Shown: positions 17,501 to 25,590, counted from the first letter of the stretch. The stretch is 64,000 nt of DNA from Kitasatospora setae KM-6054 (GCF_000269985.1 NC_016109.1:4216001-4280000), one strand, 5' to 3'. Numbers and translations: made by a program. Notes: a model not told the origin generated them from the sequence alone.

Positions 17501-18802
17501 CCACGCCCCGTTGGCCAGGCCCGTCAGCGGGGTGACCAGGGTCCCGTCGTCGCCCTGCAGCCGCAGCACACCGGTGGTGTCGTCCTTGACCACCGTGCCG
17601 GAGTGGCCCGCCAGGTTGAGCTGCAGCGCCTGCCCCGCCCAGCACTCGTCACCCGACATGTCGATGCCGGACTTCAGACACGCCTTGTACGAGCGCGAGA
17701 TCGAACCGGCCGAGTAGTCCCAGCCGTCACCGACCCAGCCCGACTGCGAGTTGGTCGACGCCGTGCGCCCGTCCACCGACGAGGAGTCGTAGCCCAGCAC
17801 CACACTGGGAGCCGCCCCGCCGACCGCGGTCGGCATGTCGAAGGTGTACGAGTACGTGAAGTTGCCCGAACCGGAACCCGCGCTCCAGGCCGCCGACGGC
17901 GCGATCGCGGTCGCCGCGAACGAACCCGACGAACCCGACGGCGCCGCCTGCGCGGCCAACACCATCGCACCCGACGACGCGGCGGAGGCCTGCTGCACGA
18001 ACCCGGCCTGCTGAACGAAGCCGGCCTGCGTCGCGGTGCCGGCAGGCACGGCGGGCGCCTCCGGCAGCTGCACATCAGCCGTCAGCAGACCCGACAGCGG
18101 ATCCACCGTCGACGGCACCGGCGTGCTGGTACGGCACTGCTCGGCGTCCGGCGTGGTGAGCGCGCACTCGGGCAGCAGCACCAGCCGGGCCCGGTCCGAC
18201 CACATCGCGTTGCCGGTCAACGCCTTGACGTCCAGCGAGACCTGGAGCTTGTGGCCGCCCTTCGCGGCGCCGCCGGCCCCCTCCAGCCGCACCACCGGAC
18301 CGGTCGAACCGGCCGCCTTGGCCCGGCCCTCGTCCAGCAGGTCGACCTTGACCGAGGGCACACCCGCAGCCCTGTCCCTGTCGTTCGCGGCGCCCAGGTC
18401 GGTCAGGAACACCGGCAGGTCACCGGCCTTGACCTTCGCCTTGCCGCCGGCCGCCGGAGCGGCCCCGCCGCCCAGCCGGCGCGCCGCCTCCTGCTCCGCC
18501 GACACGTCCGTGACGTCGACGGTCGCACTGCCGGCCTTCGCCGGAGCCACCGCCGCACGCTTCCACTCCCGCGGCACACCGCCGACGGCGGCCGTCCCGG
18601 TGACGTTGTCGGAACGCCCGGACACCGACTTCACTTCCTGCAGCGGCGTGGTGGGCGGCACCCAGACCTTCGGCGGCTTCTCGGCGAACGCCGGCGGCGC
18701 ACCGACCAGTGACCCGGTCACCGCCATGAGCGTCAGCAACCCCAGCGCCCTCGACCGGCCTCTCAACCGGTGGCGCGGGGCGCGTTCACGCTGCTCCCCC
18801 AT
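11504..18802 (-). CDS. Secreted Rhs-repeat polymorphic toxin with Hint domain and deaminase-like tip
   Basis: Predicted 2432 residues. A Sec signal peptide (residues 1-40, ending PPAFA) is followed by a Ser/Gly-rich SpvB/Rhs-type region with VVLGYDSSSVDGR and WVGDGWDYSAGS. Then come many YD/Rhs repeats (TYDALGRL, TYDLLGQRTG, TYDLLGRQVAS), the Rhs core end with RFLSVDPLFDNSDPQSWNGY and NNNPVDGSDPNG (about 1915-1950), a coiled Ala/Lys-rich linker, and a Hint-type pretoxin domain from CPAGNSFPAGTLVQLADG (about 2147) to VLVHNC (about 2295). The last 137 residues are the toxin tip with GHAEATIMNRLG (about 2365) and MCPTCFAQ (about 2392), the His-Ala-Glu and Cys-x-x-Cys zinc sites of the cytidine-deaminase fold. 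It should attack nucleic acid or nucleotides in rival cells; the exact deaminase family is unclear. The immunity gene is coupled at its stop. Confidence 0.88.
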   Translation of the reverse strand: MGEQRERAPRHRLRGRSRALGLLTLMAVTGSLVGAPPAFAEKPPKVWVPPTTPLQEVKSVSGRSDNVTGTAAVGGVPREWKRAAVAPAKAGSATVDVTDVSAEQEAARRLGGGAAPAAGGKAKVKAGDLPVFLTDLGAANDRDRAAGVPSVKVDLLDEGRAKAAGSTGPVVRLEGAGGAAKGGHKLQVSLDVKALTGNAMWSDRARLVLLPECALTTPDAEQCRTSTPVPSTVDPLSGLLTADVQLPEAPAVPAGTATQAGFVQQAGFVQQASAASSGAMVLAAQAAPSGSSGSFAATAIAPSAAWSAGSGSGNFTYSYTFDMPTAVGGAAPSVVLGYDSSSVDGRTASTNSQSGWVGDGWDYSAGSISRSYKACLKSGIDMSGDECWAGQALQLNLAGHSGTVVKDDTTGVLRLQGDDGTLVTPLTGLANGAWNGEGFKVTTTDGTQYYFGANHLPGGDNTDPASNSVNTVPVYHPHAGDPCYSSSTGLASWCQMGWQWNLDYIVDLHGNLIKYQYAKESNSYARGGGQNNGTGTRTAYDRYSNVSSIQYGLRLSDQIASKGAGNPAAKIDFTTAERCFASGSITCSDAQRVVANQSSWPDTPLDQACTASGTCTNYGPSFWTSKRLTGIQTTVYVGGAARVVDSWALNQVFSDPGDGNAPTLWLSSIQRTGKNGQADIALPAVSFTAMQMANRVDGLVPAAPQFNRPRMKEITTETGGRITVNYKPAECSRVNNTMPASEAGNTMACMPVKWVPPGSQAGTKPIDDWFHKYLVSSIVESSLVTSSIVAKETQYAYGGGAAWHRNDSEFADDDTRTYDNFRGYQSVTTTTGSGSDGPRTKSVSTFLRGMGGQVTDSWGSTITDAEELAGFVRETQNYESDAAGAKVIGGELTTPWLSKITATHTQSGNLPKVTARYINTANVKNRSLLSNGQWRTTERSATYDEDHAGRLVTMDVLGDTTLSGLPQRQCTAVTYASGSNPALVEFPSRMLTLAGACAQTPSATNTISDALTYYDGQALGVIGDKGDQTETRVLESYGTGNTPNYKVTAKAQFDAYGRQTSTTDPNRTDTAHPNGATTSTAYTPATGELPSKVEVTNPLGWKSTTLVDPARGLPTKATDENGRTTLETYDALGRLTAVWLPGRDPNDLDGNDTPNRKFTYALNGSTSPSVVTSESIREDRTYAKSLQIYDGLGRVRQSQSIPVQGQVGRLISESFYDSHGWQIKSTPSYYNADSGPIATVYLPEDSEVPTQTWNEYDGLGRITASKFISYGQEQWRSTASYPGTERTDATPPPGGYATTTLTDATGAAVEVRQYKAGTPTGPYDATTYGYDVAGKPTWVQDSSTPAHRWTYTYDLLGQRTGSTDPDTGTSATVYDKAGHAVTTTDARGKSTSITYDLLGRQVASYDGTSTTDASKKLIEWTYDSLALGKPAATTTYADVPNGTGKVAYVGAVTGYDIGYRPTGMSMTIPSVTGEEALAKTYTWSTTYTPVLGLVKNTKLPAVGGLAAETVGNSYDVDGNFQTSSGLDYYVQDMQYDAFGRPTRTTVGKAGKQVVSTQQYDPGTGNVVQSTLDKQTATTTHVDFTNYTYNKVGSMTSAKTIQDGTSTDLQCFTYDYLGRLSSAWTDKGTTTTAPAPSVQGIGNCTNATEPTALTASARIGGPAPYWQTYSYDLTGNRTKLVQHDTTGAVVNDKQTDQTFAPGPNTATTDPTTGGGTGGPHALLTSKTSSNGTSKVTTSTYDATGNTTSLTSTSGTKTLTWNNQGKLAKVHDTAAPANDTSYVYDADGNQLVRRVGGKTTINLGTDELTLDTATGKTTATRYYAAPGGLTITRTADAAGATTLYYQASDPHGTAGVQMDAANLGVTRRPTDPFGNARGTQPGNGAWAGDKGFVGGTIEGTGFTNLGARQYDPATARFLSVDPLFDNSDPQSWNGYAYANNNPVDGSDPNGTCRVLDDGYCHGAPFIPVNHNSGDDGSGTDTSTSTSATGKAAHDASQEALRQKQAADEALAKAKQAREELISKIVDVVGDLIGFNDARDCFTKGDVMGCINTALNFVPWAKVFKAVKIGIKAFKLWREGEKAYTAIRSAERVAKEAQQAFSVARKTEKEVAEAEQQAAKAAEADAAKTAKEADAAKADSAGTSESSASCPAGNSFPAGTLVQLADGTTKPIDQLEPGDTVLATDPQTGETRAEPVTATITGHNDTEFTQLTLQGTESGDSLTVTSTAHHPYWDETSHQWVDALDVKAGHQLRTADGTLITVTALRTYSTQPSSAHNLTVANLHTYYVLAGATPVLVHNCGGELLDRARELYGTRADEASTVAVARVRSTSNPDKVETWVATERTGLPDEWKGGNAPLRGERYISGQGHAEATIMNRLGSDWEIVGMASSTRMCPTCFAQATGPGVGLTPSPIGKGAGVSRTGNTPWRVVLGGGG

Positions 18803-19118
18803 ATGAATCTCCCCAGATTATGTGGGACCACGCACAAAAGACGCCCCGTCAGGAAACAGGACGCCACGAATTGCATGCGCGATGGTCGACACCGAAACTA
18901 GAGATAGACGCACCGTCAGCACCAGCCAACTCCGGGTGATTTAACCATCTCGTTACCTTCCATTGGAACGCCTGGAAAATCTTGCCGAAGATCGAAATTG
19001 ACCCGCTTAAAGGTGTGCCTGAAACCGCCGCGGCGAAATTGCGTCGATAAATTCCGAGCGCTTTTCCGGGGCGGCGGGCCGATGCGGGGGCCCTGCCGGG
19101 CTGGTCAGGCTGGTCAGG
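18803..19118. promoter_or_regulatory. AT-richer upstream region of the Rhs gene
   Basis: The 316 bases before the Rhs start are clearly richer in A+T than the surrounding genes, especially 18820-19050, with no open frame that looks real. They should carry the Rhs promoter and the end of the preceding gene's transcript. A GGGGGAG ribosome site lies just before the Rhs ATG. Confidence 0.5.
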
Positions 19119-22100
19119 TCAGGCGGCTGCCCCCATGCCCCAGCGCTGGGCGTAGCCCTGGTTGCAGTCCCAGATCTGCAGCCGCGTCCCGTTGTCGCTG
19201 GTGCCGCCGGGGAGGTCCAGGCAGCGGCCGGACAGGGGGTTGAACAGGGAGCCGTCGGCCCGGGGTATCCACTTCTGGGCGGCGGTGTTGTTGCAGTCCC
19301 AGAGTTGGATCGGGGTGCCGTTGGCGGTGGCCGCGTTGGTGACGTCCAGGCAGCGGGTGAGCACCTTGACGGCGCCGTTCGGCTGCGCGGTGGCCTGCTG
19401 GGCGGCGGTGTTGTTGCAGTCCCAGAGCTGGATCGCGGTGCCGTTGGCGTCCACGGCGTCGCGGGGGTCCAGGCACTTGTTGGTGCCGACGGAGGCGGGC
19501 AGGTCGAGCATCATCCGGCTGGTGGAGCCCCCCGGATCGGTCGGGGTGTCGTACAGCACGACGTCGCTAGCGTTGCCGTTGAACACGCTGGCGAGCGCGC
19601 CGGCGTCCTGGTAGCCGCCGATCACCAGCGGGGCGCTGTAGCCGAACTTGCCGACGTGGTAGCTGCTGCCGGCGAGCACACCGTTGACGTACAGCGACAT
19701 GCCGCCGGTGGTGGCGTTGTAGCTGGCGGTCAGGCGGTCCCAGCGGTTCGCCTGGTAGCGGGCGGCGCTGGTGCTGGTGTCCGACGTCTGGTGGTAGTTC
19801 CAGTTGGCGTTGTCGGTGGTGGCCAGGCCGAAGTGCCAGGTGCCGTCCTTGTCCGGCCAGAGGATGAACCCGCTGGAGGTGGCGCCCTTGGTGGACAGCA
19901 CCGGGCCGCCCACGCCAGCGGGCTTGGCCCAGACGCTGACGGTGAAGGACTTCGAGGTGTCGACCTTGACCTGCTGGGTCTGGCCGGCGCCGTACGTGAT
20001 CATGTTGGCCGCGCCAGTCCCGCCGCCGAAGTGCGCGACGGTGGTGCTCTGGCCGTTGACCGTGTCGGCCGGGAAGGTGACCCCGCTGCCGGCCGTCATC
20101 GGGCTCTTGCCGTAGACGTCGGTGACGACGGGGTTGTCGAGCTTGATCCGGCCGACGGCCTTGCGGGTGTCGCCCTGGTCGCCCGGGGTGGCGGCGAAGC
20201 CGGTCACCACGGTGGTGCCGGTGGCGGCCGTGCCGGGCCATACCTTGAGGTGGTTGGCGGCATCGAGGGCCCACAGGTCGGGCAGGCCGTCCTTGGTGGC
20301 GTCGCCACTGGAGCCGATCTTCGGATAGGCGGCGACGGTGAACTTCTGGGTGCCGACGACACGGGCCTTGCTGGTCGGGTCGACCAGGTTGCCGAAGTCC
20401 AGGTGGCCGTTGGCGTCGAGCGTGATGTCGTAGGCCCGGATGGTGCCGTCGGTCTTGTCCCGGGTCCACACGGTGGGCTGCGCGGTGCCGGACGCCTTGC
20501 CGGGGTTGATCAGCTCGTAGTTGTCCCAATTGGCGGCCGAGACCTTGAGCACGGGCGCGTCGAGTTGGTTGGTGGGGTCGGTGCGGTAGAACCACAAGCT
20601 GCCGCCCTCGACCGTGAGGAGCGAGGTCTGCTCGACTGCGATCAGGCTGTCGCCGTCCTCGATGCGGGCGTTCGGCGGGCCGAGCGCCACCACCTGGGTC
20701 AGGTTGGTCCAGTAACGGCTCCAGCCGGCGGGGGCGGTGGTGAGCAGGGTGCCGTCGGCGCCGGTCCAGGTGGTCGGCTTGACCACGGCCACGGGTGCCT
20801 TGAAGGTGCCATCGCCGTTGTTCTGGTACAGGTAGAGGTTCCGCGCCAGTGACGTTCCGTCAACGGTGGCGTTGGTCCACACGATGGCGTCGTCGACGGC
20901 GTAGGGCGACGAGCGCAGGGCGCCGAGGTGGGTGGTGCGGACGGTCGTGGTGGCGTCGCTCTTCCAGGTGGTGCCGCCGGGCGCGAGGCCGAGCGGGGCG
21001 CCCTGGATCGCGGTCGCGTCGCTGTCCAGGCCGACGACCTTCAGGTTGCCCTGGTCGTCGGGGAGCAGGACGTCGCCGCGGCCGTCCTTGTTCAGGTCGC
21101 CGGGGACGCCGGTGGTGCCGGTGGCCGGGTCCCAGGGGGCGTAGAAGGTGTACGGCTGGGGCTGGCTGTAGTTGCCGGCCACGTCCATCGCCTGCACGTA
21201 CAGGATGTTGGTGCCCCAGCGGGGCGGGGTGAACGGGAAGGTGCCGGAGGCGCCCTTGACCACGCCGTTCTTGTTGGGCGTACCGGTGGCGTCGCAGGAC
21301 CAGCCGGTGACGGCGGTCGGGTCGGTGCTCCAGCGCACGCAGGCCACGCCGGAGGCGTTCAGGCCGGACGCGGGCGCCGGGTCGTCGGCGGTGAGGGTGA
21401 AGGTGCCGCTCTGGCCGGCCTTCTTCCCGGGGGCGGCGCCGATGGTGCCGCTGGCCGGGAAGTCGGCGGAGGAGATGCCCACCCGGGGCGGGGTCTTGTC
21501 GACCCGGAAGTAGCACCAGGGGGTGTTGCCCGAGGTCAGCGAGCCGTCGGTGACGTTGGCCGTCCAGCCGTACTGGTGACCGTCGGCCAGCCGGTCGACG
21601 GAGACGGTGGCGGTGCCGTAGCCGCCGGCTCCGCCGCTGGCGGGTACCGCGCTCCAGTTGCCGTCGTTGTCGTCCCAGGCGTGGAAGTTGACGGTGGTGC
21701 CGGCGCCGATCGGCGACCAGGCGCTGGCGTTCAGGTAGACGTACTGGTTGGCGCCGACCCAGCCCGGGTTGTACCAGGCGCTACCGCCCGGGGTCTGGCA
21801 GTCGTTGGCCTGGGTGCCGAAGACCGGGTCGTTGGTGAAGCCCGGCTTCGGAGTGGTCCGGGGCGACCAGATGGTCGGCGTGATGTCGTAGTAGGTGACG
21901 ATGTGCGGGTTCGGACCGAGGTGGTGCCGCAGCAACTTGTCGTTCTCGTTGTCGGCGGAGAAGCCGATCGTCCAGGTCGGGTACTGGCCGTTGATGACGG
22001 TCTGCATCCACCACTTGACGTCGTAGGCGATCTGGCCGGTGCCGGTGATGTCGGCGTTGGCGACCCAGTCGCAGCCGTCCATCTTGCCACTGACGCCGCA

Positions 22101-23477
22101 GGGCTGGTTCTTCCAGGTGGTGGTGCCCTGGAACGCCGGCACGCTGTAGAGGTTGATCGTCGACTTGGTGCCGGGCGAGGAGGCGTCGACCACGTCGACG
22201 AACAGGGTGGCCCGGTTGACGGTCGCGGGACCGTGGCCGCCGCCCTCGAACAGGCCCTTGGGGGCGGACATCTGGTAGTACGCGCGGTAGCGGCCGTAGC
22301 CGGTGCAGTTGGAATAGCCGCAGTAGCCGACACCCAGCGCGCTGAGCGTGTTGACGTTGGCCGTTTCGGGGTGGTTCTCCTGGACCTGCGCGTTGACCTC
22401 GCGGCCGTTGTCGACGCTGATCTCGGGGTCGAGGTACCAGGGGCCGGCACCCTGGCCGAAGGTCGCCGGGTCCGGGGTCAGCACCAACTCGCTCTCGCCA
22501 GCGGCGACTGCGATGGCGGAGACCTTGGCGGCCGCCCCAGGACGCTCGGTGGTCGAGACGCCCGCCTGGTCCTGTGGCTCGGTGGCGCCGGGCGCGGCGA
22601 ACTGCGACTTCGTCTGACCCCCGTCCGACTTCAGCAGCGGGGCCGGTGCGGGGGCGGTGCTGGAGTCCCACTGGAACGGGGTCGGCGCGTGGAAGCGCGT
22701 CTTGCCCTGCGCGTCCTTGAACGAGACGTTGCCCGCCTCGTCGGTGCCGGCCTTGACACCGACGGCCTGCAGCGCGAAGCGCAGGCTCTTCAGCCGCGGG
22801 TCGGCGGCGGCCCGCGCGGTCCTGACCACGATCACGTCGCGCCAGCCGCCGTCCGGACGGGCCGTCACCCGCAGGTCCACGTCGGGCAGCACGGAGGCGT
22901 AGGTCGCGGTCGCGCCGTCCAGCGTCGGCTTCGGCAGCGGGAACGGGGCGCTGATCGCCATCGAGGCGCCGTCGGCCGTGGTGATCCTCGCCAGCGGGCC
23001 GCTGCCGCCCCCGGAGAGCACCAGGTCGGAACCGGTCAGCGCCGGGGTGACGGTGCCGTCCGCGTTGGCCCGCAGGCTCGGGTCCAAGGTCTGCCAGCTG
23101 CCGTTGCGCTTGGTCCGGACGTCCTGGGCGTGGGCCTCCGAGTAGAGCGTCCGGCCGTCGGCGTCGGCGAAGACCTCGGTCGTCTCGTCGGTCATCGAGT
23201 CGATCCGGACCTGCTTGCCGGTCTCCTTCGCCCGCTGGAGCGCCGAGCGGATCGCCTTCGTCTGCTCGCTCTCGGCCTGCGGCTGCGCGCCGTCCGCGCT
23301 CGCGGTGGACGCCGGCGCGGGCGTCGGGTCGGCGGCCCAGGCCGCCGGGGAGGAGAGCGCGGTGAGCACAAGCACCGTGGCCGCGGCCACCGCAGCCCGG
23401 CCAAGCGCACCTCTCCCCCTGGAATTGACTCTTTGTCTACGATGCTCCAACTGGGCTATATCGGACATGGCGTGCAT
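19119..23477 (-). CDS. Large secreted protein with FG-GAP-like, LamG and ricin-lectin domains
   Basis: Predicted 1452 residues. The start at 23477 is chosen for GAGGGGG just upstream; the signal peptide runs to about residue 48 (ending SPAAWA). The long N-terminal part is of a kind found beside actinobacterial Rhs/YD-repeat proteins, with PDVDLRVTARPDGGWRD. FG-GAP-type repeats follow (PGDLNKDGRGDVLLPDDQGN and KDGLPDLWALDAANHLKVW). A LamG/jelly-roll domain lies at about 1136-1306 (FTVSVWAKP, LYVNGVLAG). A C-terminal ricin-type beta-trefoil (about 1326-1452) has three repeats with QLWDCNNTAAQ or close variants and Cys-Leu-Asp starts. It precedes the Rhs gene on the same strand by 316 bases. It likely binds glycans and may help deliver or anchor the Rhs toxin, but that is inference. 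Confidence 0.8.
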   Translation of the reverse strand: MHAMSDIAQLEHRRQRVNSRGRGALGRAAVAAATVLVLTALSSPAAWAADPTPAPASTASADGAQPQAESEQTKAIRSALQRAKETGKQVRIDSMTDETTEVFADADGRTLYSEAHAQDVRTKRNGSWQTLDPSLRANADGTVTPALTGSDLVLSGGGSGPLARITTADGASMAISAPFPLPKPTLDGATATYASVLPDVDLRVTARPDGGWRDVIVVRTARAAADPRLKSLRFALQAVGVKAGTDEAGNVSFKDAQGKTRFHAPTPFQWDSSTAPAPAPLLKSDGGQTKSQFAAPGATEPQDQAGVSTTERPGAAAKVSAIAVAAGESELVLTPDPATFGQGAGPWYLDPEISVDNGREVNAQVQENHPETANVNTLSALGVGYCGYSNCTGYGRYRAYYQMSAPKGLFEGGGHGPATVNRATLFVDVVDASSPGTKSTINLYSVPAFQGTTTWKNQPCGVSGKMDGCDWVANADITGTGQIAYDVKWWMQTVINGQYPTWTIGFSADNENDKLLRHHLGPNPHIVTYYDITPTIWSPRTTPKPGFTNDPVFGTQANDCQTPGGSAWYNPGWVGANQYVYLNASAWSPIGAGTTVNFHAWDDNDGNWSAVPASGGAGGYGTATVSVDRLADGHQYGWTANVTDGSLTSGNTPWCYFRVDKTPPRVGISSADFPASGTIGAAPGKKAGQSGTFTLTADDPAPASGLNASGVACVRWSTDPTAVTGWSCDATGTPNKNGVVKGASGTFPFTPPRWGTNILYVQAMDVAGNYSQPQPYTFYAPWDPATGTTGVPGDLNKDGRGDVLLPDDQGNLKVVGLDSDATAIQGAPLGLAPGGTTWKSDATTTVRTTHLGALRSSPYAVDDAIVWTNATVDGTSLARNLYLYQNNGDGTFKAPVAVVKPTTWTGADGTLLTTAPAGWSRYWTNLTQVVALGPPNARIEDGDSLIAVEQTSLLTVEGGSLWFYRTDPTNQLDAPVLKVSAANWDNYELINPGKASGTAQPTVWTRDKTDGTIRAYDITLDANGHLDFGNLVDPTSKARVVGTQKFTVAAYPKIGSSGDATKDGLPDLWALDAANHLKVWPGTAATGTTVVTGFAATPGDQGDTRKAVGRIKLDNPVVTDVYGKSPMTAGSGVTFPADTVNGQSTTVAHFGGGTGAANMITYGAGQTQQVKVDTSKSFTVSVWAKPAGVGGPVLSTKGATSSGFILWPDKDGTWHFGLATTDNANWNYHQTSDTSTSAARYQANRWDRLTASYNATTGGMSLYVNGVLAGSSYHVGKFGYSAPLVIGGYQDAGALASVFNGNASDVVLYDTPTDPGGSTSRMMLDLPASVGTNKCLDPRDAVDANGTAIQLWDCNNTAAQQATAQPNGAVKVLTRCLDVTNAATANGTPIQLWDCNNTAAQKWIPRADGSLFNPLSGRCLDLPGGTSDNGTRLQIWDCNQGYAQRWGMGAAA

Positions 23478-24364
23478 GGCCCCCTCACGACAGCCCACCC
23501 CCCACGGACAGGCATTCACCCTAAAACGATCACGTCCGTCATGGAAAATTCAAGCCGCCGGGTGATATGCCCACTATTTTCCCGCATATTTACTGAGGTC
23601 ATCCGAAGAATTTATTCCACTTTGCGCGCAGAAGGTTCGCCATCCTGTCATATCCAGCAAATAGCACCAATTCGTCAAACAGTTACCAATTACAGAATAT
23701 TTAGGCCTAAAAGACCTTTTGGTCGCACAGTCGAGAGTCGAAGCCCCACCGACCTGGACGGGTTGGCATTGGGAGACTCGCTCCGAAGGAAACCGCCCCA
23801 GGAGATGGGCCAGCAGAACGACGGATGCAAGCGATACGCGGCGGCGTCCAAGCAGAACGCGATCGAGCTCGCACCGCCCCTGGATCCGAGAGTCGCCGAG
23901 GCGAACCGGAGCCCGGGCGTCAGCACCGACGGGCCACGCAGCCAGACCCCAAGTCCACTCCGGGCCCCGAATGACCTCAGGGAGGACACAAGCTCGGAAG
24001 CCCATGTCCTCGGACGGGGTACGGAGGCGACGTGGCGCGGAATCCAGCGCCCCCCGCAGGCCCCTGAGCTACTCGTGCGCTACTCGTGCGCAACTACGGC
24101 CAAGTCCGTCAACCCCACCCGCCAACAGCCGGCTCAGCCACACTCGAAAGGGCTCACCCACCAGCAAGAACCCCGGTCCCCATCGGGCAGTTGACGTCAA
24201 GTCCCCGCACAAGAGCGGCATTTGGCATGACCACAGGTTTCACCCCGACAGCCCCCACGACCCCGACCTGGCAGCACCTACGGCCAGACTGCCGCCACAT
24301 CTCCAGAGAAATAGAGAAAAACCAAAGTCGTGTCCTGAAACCCCGAATTGGTCTGGACAACAAG
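23478..24364. other. Gene-free, partly AT-rich right end of the island
   Basis: About 890 bases between the secreted-protein gene and the tRNA-Gly terminator. The part at 23530-23720 is strikingly AT-rich for this genome and probably holds the promoter of the leftward secreted-protein gene. Open frames here lack ribosome sites and recognisable sequence. A short direct repeat, CTACTCGTGCG, occurs twice near 24068-24090. Confidence 0.45.
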
Positions 24365-24391
24365 AAGCCCCAGGTCGCTGACCTGGGGCTT
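24365..24391 (-). terminator. Terminator of tRNA-Gly carried by the island
   Basis: Twelve-base arms (24365-24376 and 24380-24391) pair around a 3-base loop, directly downstream of the tRNA on the minus strand. It closely resembles the hairpin at 5228-5262. Since it lies on the island side of attR, the element brought both the tRNA 3' end and a working terminator. Confidence 0.8.
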
Positions 24392-24395
24392 TGCA

Positions 24396-24443
24396 GTGGA
24401 GCGGGTGACGAGAATCGAACTCGCGCTCTAAGCTTGGGAAGCT
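24396..24443 (-). repeat. attR: 48-bp core within tRNA-Gly
   Basis: Identical to 5264-5311. Because the core lies inside the tRNA gene and restores its 3' part, integration kept the tRNA functional. It marks the right end of the island. Confidence 0.92.
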
Positions 24444-24470
24444 CATGTTCTACCATTAAACTACACCCGC
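24397..24470 (-). tRNA. tRNA-Gly(CCC)
   Basis: The complement folds as a standard cloverleaf: acceptor GCGGGTG pairing with CACCCGC, D arm with AATGGTAGAAC, anticodon arm TGAGC-TTCCCAA-GCTTA with anticodon CCC, T arm with TTCGATT, and an encoded CCA end. The 74 bases include CCA. It is the integration target of the island to its left, and its terminator follows at 24365-24391. Confidence 0.95.
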
Positions 24471-24627
24471 ATCTGACGAACCGTCAGTGACGGCCCGATC
24501 AAGGACCACTGTACCCCATGGCACGGGGTGGTGGCCGCAGGGTTTCCGGTGGCGGCGAGCCTGGGGGCGGGGTGTCCGGTAGATCCCCTAATGTGACGCT
24601 GTCGGCGGAAGTTCGGGAAGGGGACCG

Positions 24628-24849
24628 ATGGAGCAGCGCACCGTGGTTCGTTGTGCCGAGGGGCACGTGTTCAGTACGGCGGCGTTTCCGATGCAGCACC
24701 TGCAGGTCGGGCGGTTGGGGCCGGGGCGGTTGTTGCGGTGTCCGCGGTGCGGGCGGTTGCGGAGTTCGGTGCCGGCGGACGTGTCGGAGTTGACGGCGGA
24801 CGAACTGGCGCGCGGGTTGCGGCTGGTGGCGGTGGAGTCGCTGGCGTAG
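24628..24849 (+). CDS. Small zinc-ribbon-like protein upstream of dcd
   Basis: Predicted 73 residues. Two cysteine groups, RCAEGHVF with one Cys plus His and LRCPRCGRL with Cys-x-x-Cys, suggest a small zinc-binding ribbon. AAGGGGACCG upstream of the ATG gives a good ribosome site. It lies 71 bases before dcd on the same strand and may be cotranscribed. The function is unknown. Confidence 0.65.
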   Translation: MEQRTVVRCAEGHVFSTAAFPMQHLQVGRLGPGRLLRCPRCGRLRSSVPADVSELTADELARGLRLVAVESLA

Positions 24850-24920
24850 CGGGTGCCCGGCGCGGTCCACGGGGCGGGCGGCTTTTGGGCGTCCGCCCCG
24901 TGGCACGTACCCTCGGGGGC

Positions 24921-25496
24921 GTGCTGCTCTCCGACAACGACATCCGTGCCGAGATCGACAAGGGGCGGGTCGTGGTCGACCCGTTCGAGCCGTCGATGGT
25001 CCAGCCGTCGAGTATCGACGTCCGACTGGACCGGTTCTTCCGGGTCTTCGAGAACCACCGCTACCCGCACATCGACCCCTCCGAGGAGCAGCCCGACCTG
25101 ACCCGGCTGGTGGAGCCGGAGGGGGACGAGGCGTTCATCCTGCACCCGGGCGAGTTCGTGCTGGCGTCGACCTACGAGGTGATCACGCTGCCGAACGACG
25201 TGGCCTCGCGGTTGGAGGGCAAGTCGAGCCTGGGCCGGCTCGGGCTGCTGACGCACTCGACGGCCGGGTTCATCGATCCGGGGTTCAGCGGGCACGTGAC
25301 GCTGGAGCTGTCGAACGTGGCGACGCTGCCGATCAAGCTGTACCCGGGGATGAAGATCGGGCAGCTGTGCCTGTTCCGGCTGTCCTCGCCGGCCGAGCAC
25401 CCGTACGGTTCGGAGCGCTACGGCTCGCGCTACCAGGGCCAGCGCGGCCCGACGGCGTCCCGCTCGTTCATGAACTTCCACCGCACCGAGGTCTGA
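24921..25496 (+). CDS. dcd: dCTP deaminase
   Basis: Predicted 191 residues, the normal length. The enzyme deaminates dCTP to dUTP (or dUMP in bifunctional forms) for dTTP synthesis. The family motifs are present: MLLSDNDIRAEI start, PSSIDVRLD, the nucleotide-binding GKSSLGRLGL, and HSTAGFIDPGFSGHVTLEL, which includes the catalytic Glu. GTG 24921 is the start. A convergent terminator follows at 25516-25550. Confidence 0.96.
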   Translation: MLLSDNDIRAEIDKGRVVVDPFEPSMVQPSSIDVRLDRFFRVFENHRYPHIDPSEEQPDLTRLVEPEGDEAFILHPGEFVLASTYEVITLPNDVASRLEGKSSLGRLGLLTHSTAGFIDPGFSGHVTLELSNVATLPIKLYPGMKIGQLCLFRLSSPAEHPYGSERYGSRYQGQRGPTASRSFMNFHRTEV

Positions 25497-25515
25497 GCGG
25501 GACCGCGGTCGCGGA

Positions 25516-25550
25516 CGAGGGCCGATCCCGGCGTACGGGGTCGGCCCTCG
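25516..25550. terminator. Bidirectional hairpin between dcd and the AlaX-like gene
   Basis: CGAGGGCCGATCCCG (25516-25530) pairs with GGGGTCGGCCCTCG (25537-25550) across a short loop, between two converging genes. Confidence 0.7.
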
Positions 25551-25590
25551 GCGTTCGCGGAGCAGGTGCGCGGGTGCGCGCGGCGGGGGC

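Noticed and set aside
16091..18712. Plus-strand open frame of 873 codons opposite the Rhs N-terminal half
   Set aside because: Arg/Gly/Val-rich sequence with no recognisable domain; third-base GC bias explains it.
23574..24005. Minus-strand open frame of 143 codons in the right end of the island
   Set aside because: No start signal, odd composition and no recognisable features.
20928..24194. Plus-strand open frame of 1088 codons opposite the LamG/lectin gene
   Set aside because: Same reason: low-complexity Gly/Val/Arg protein, no ribosome site, and the opposite strand has solid domains.
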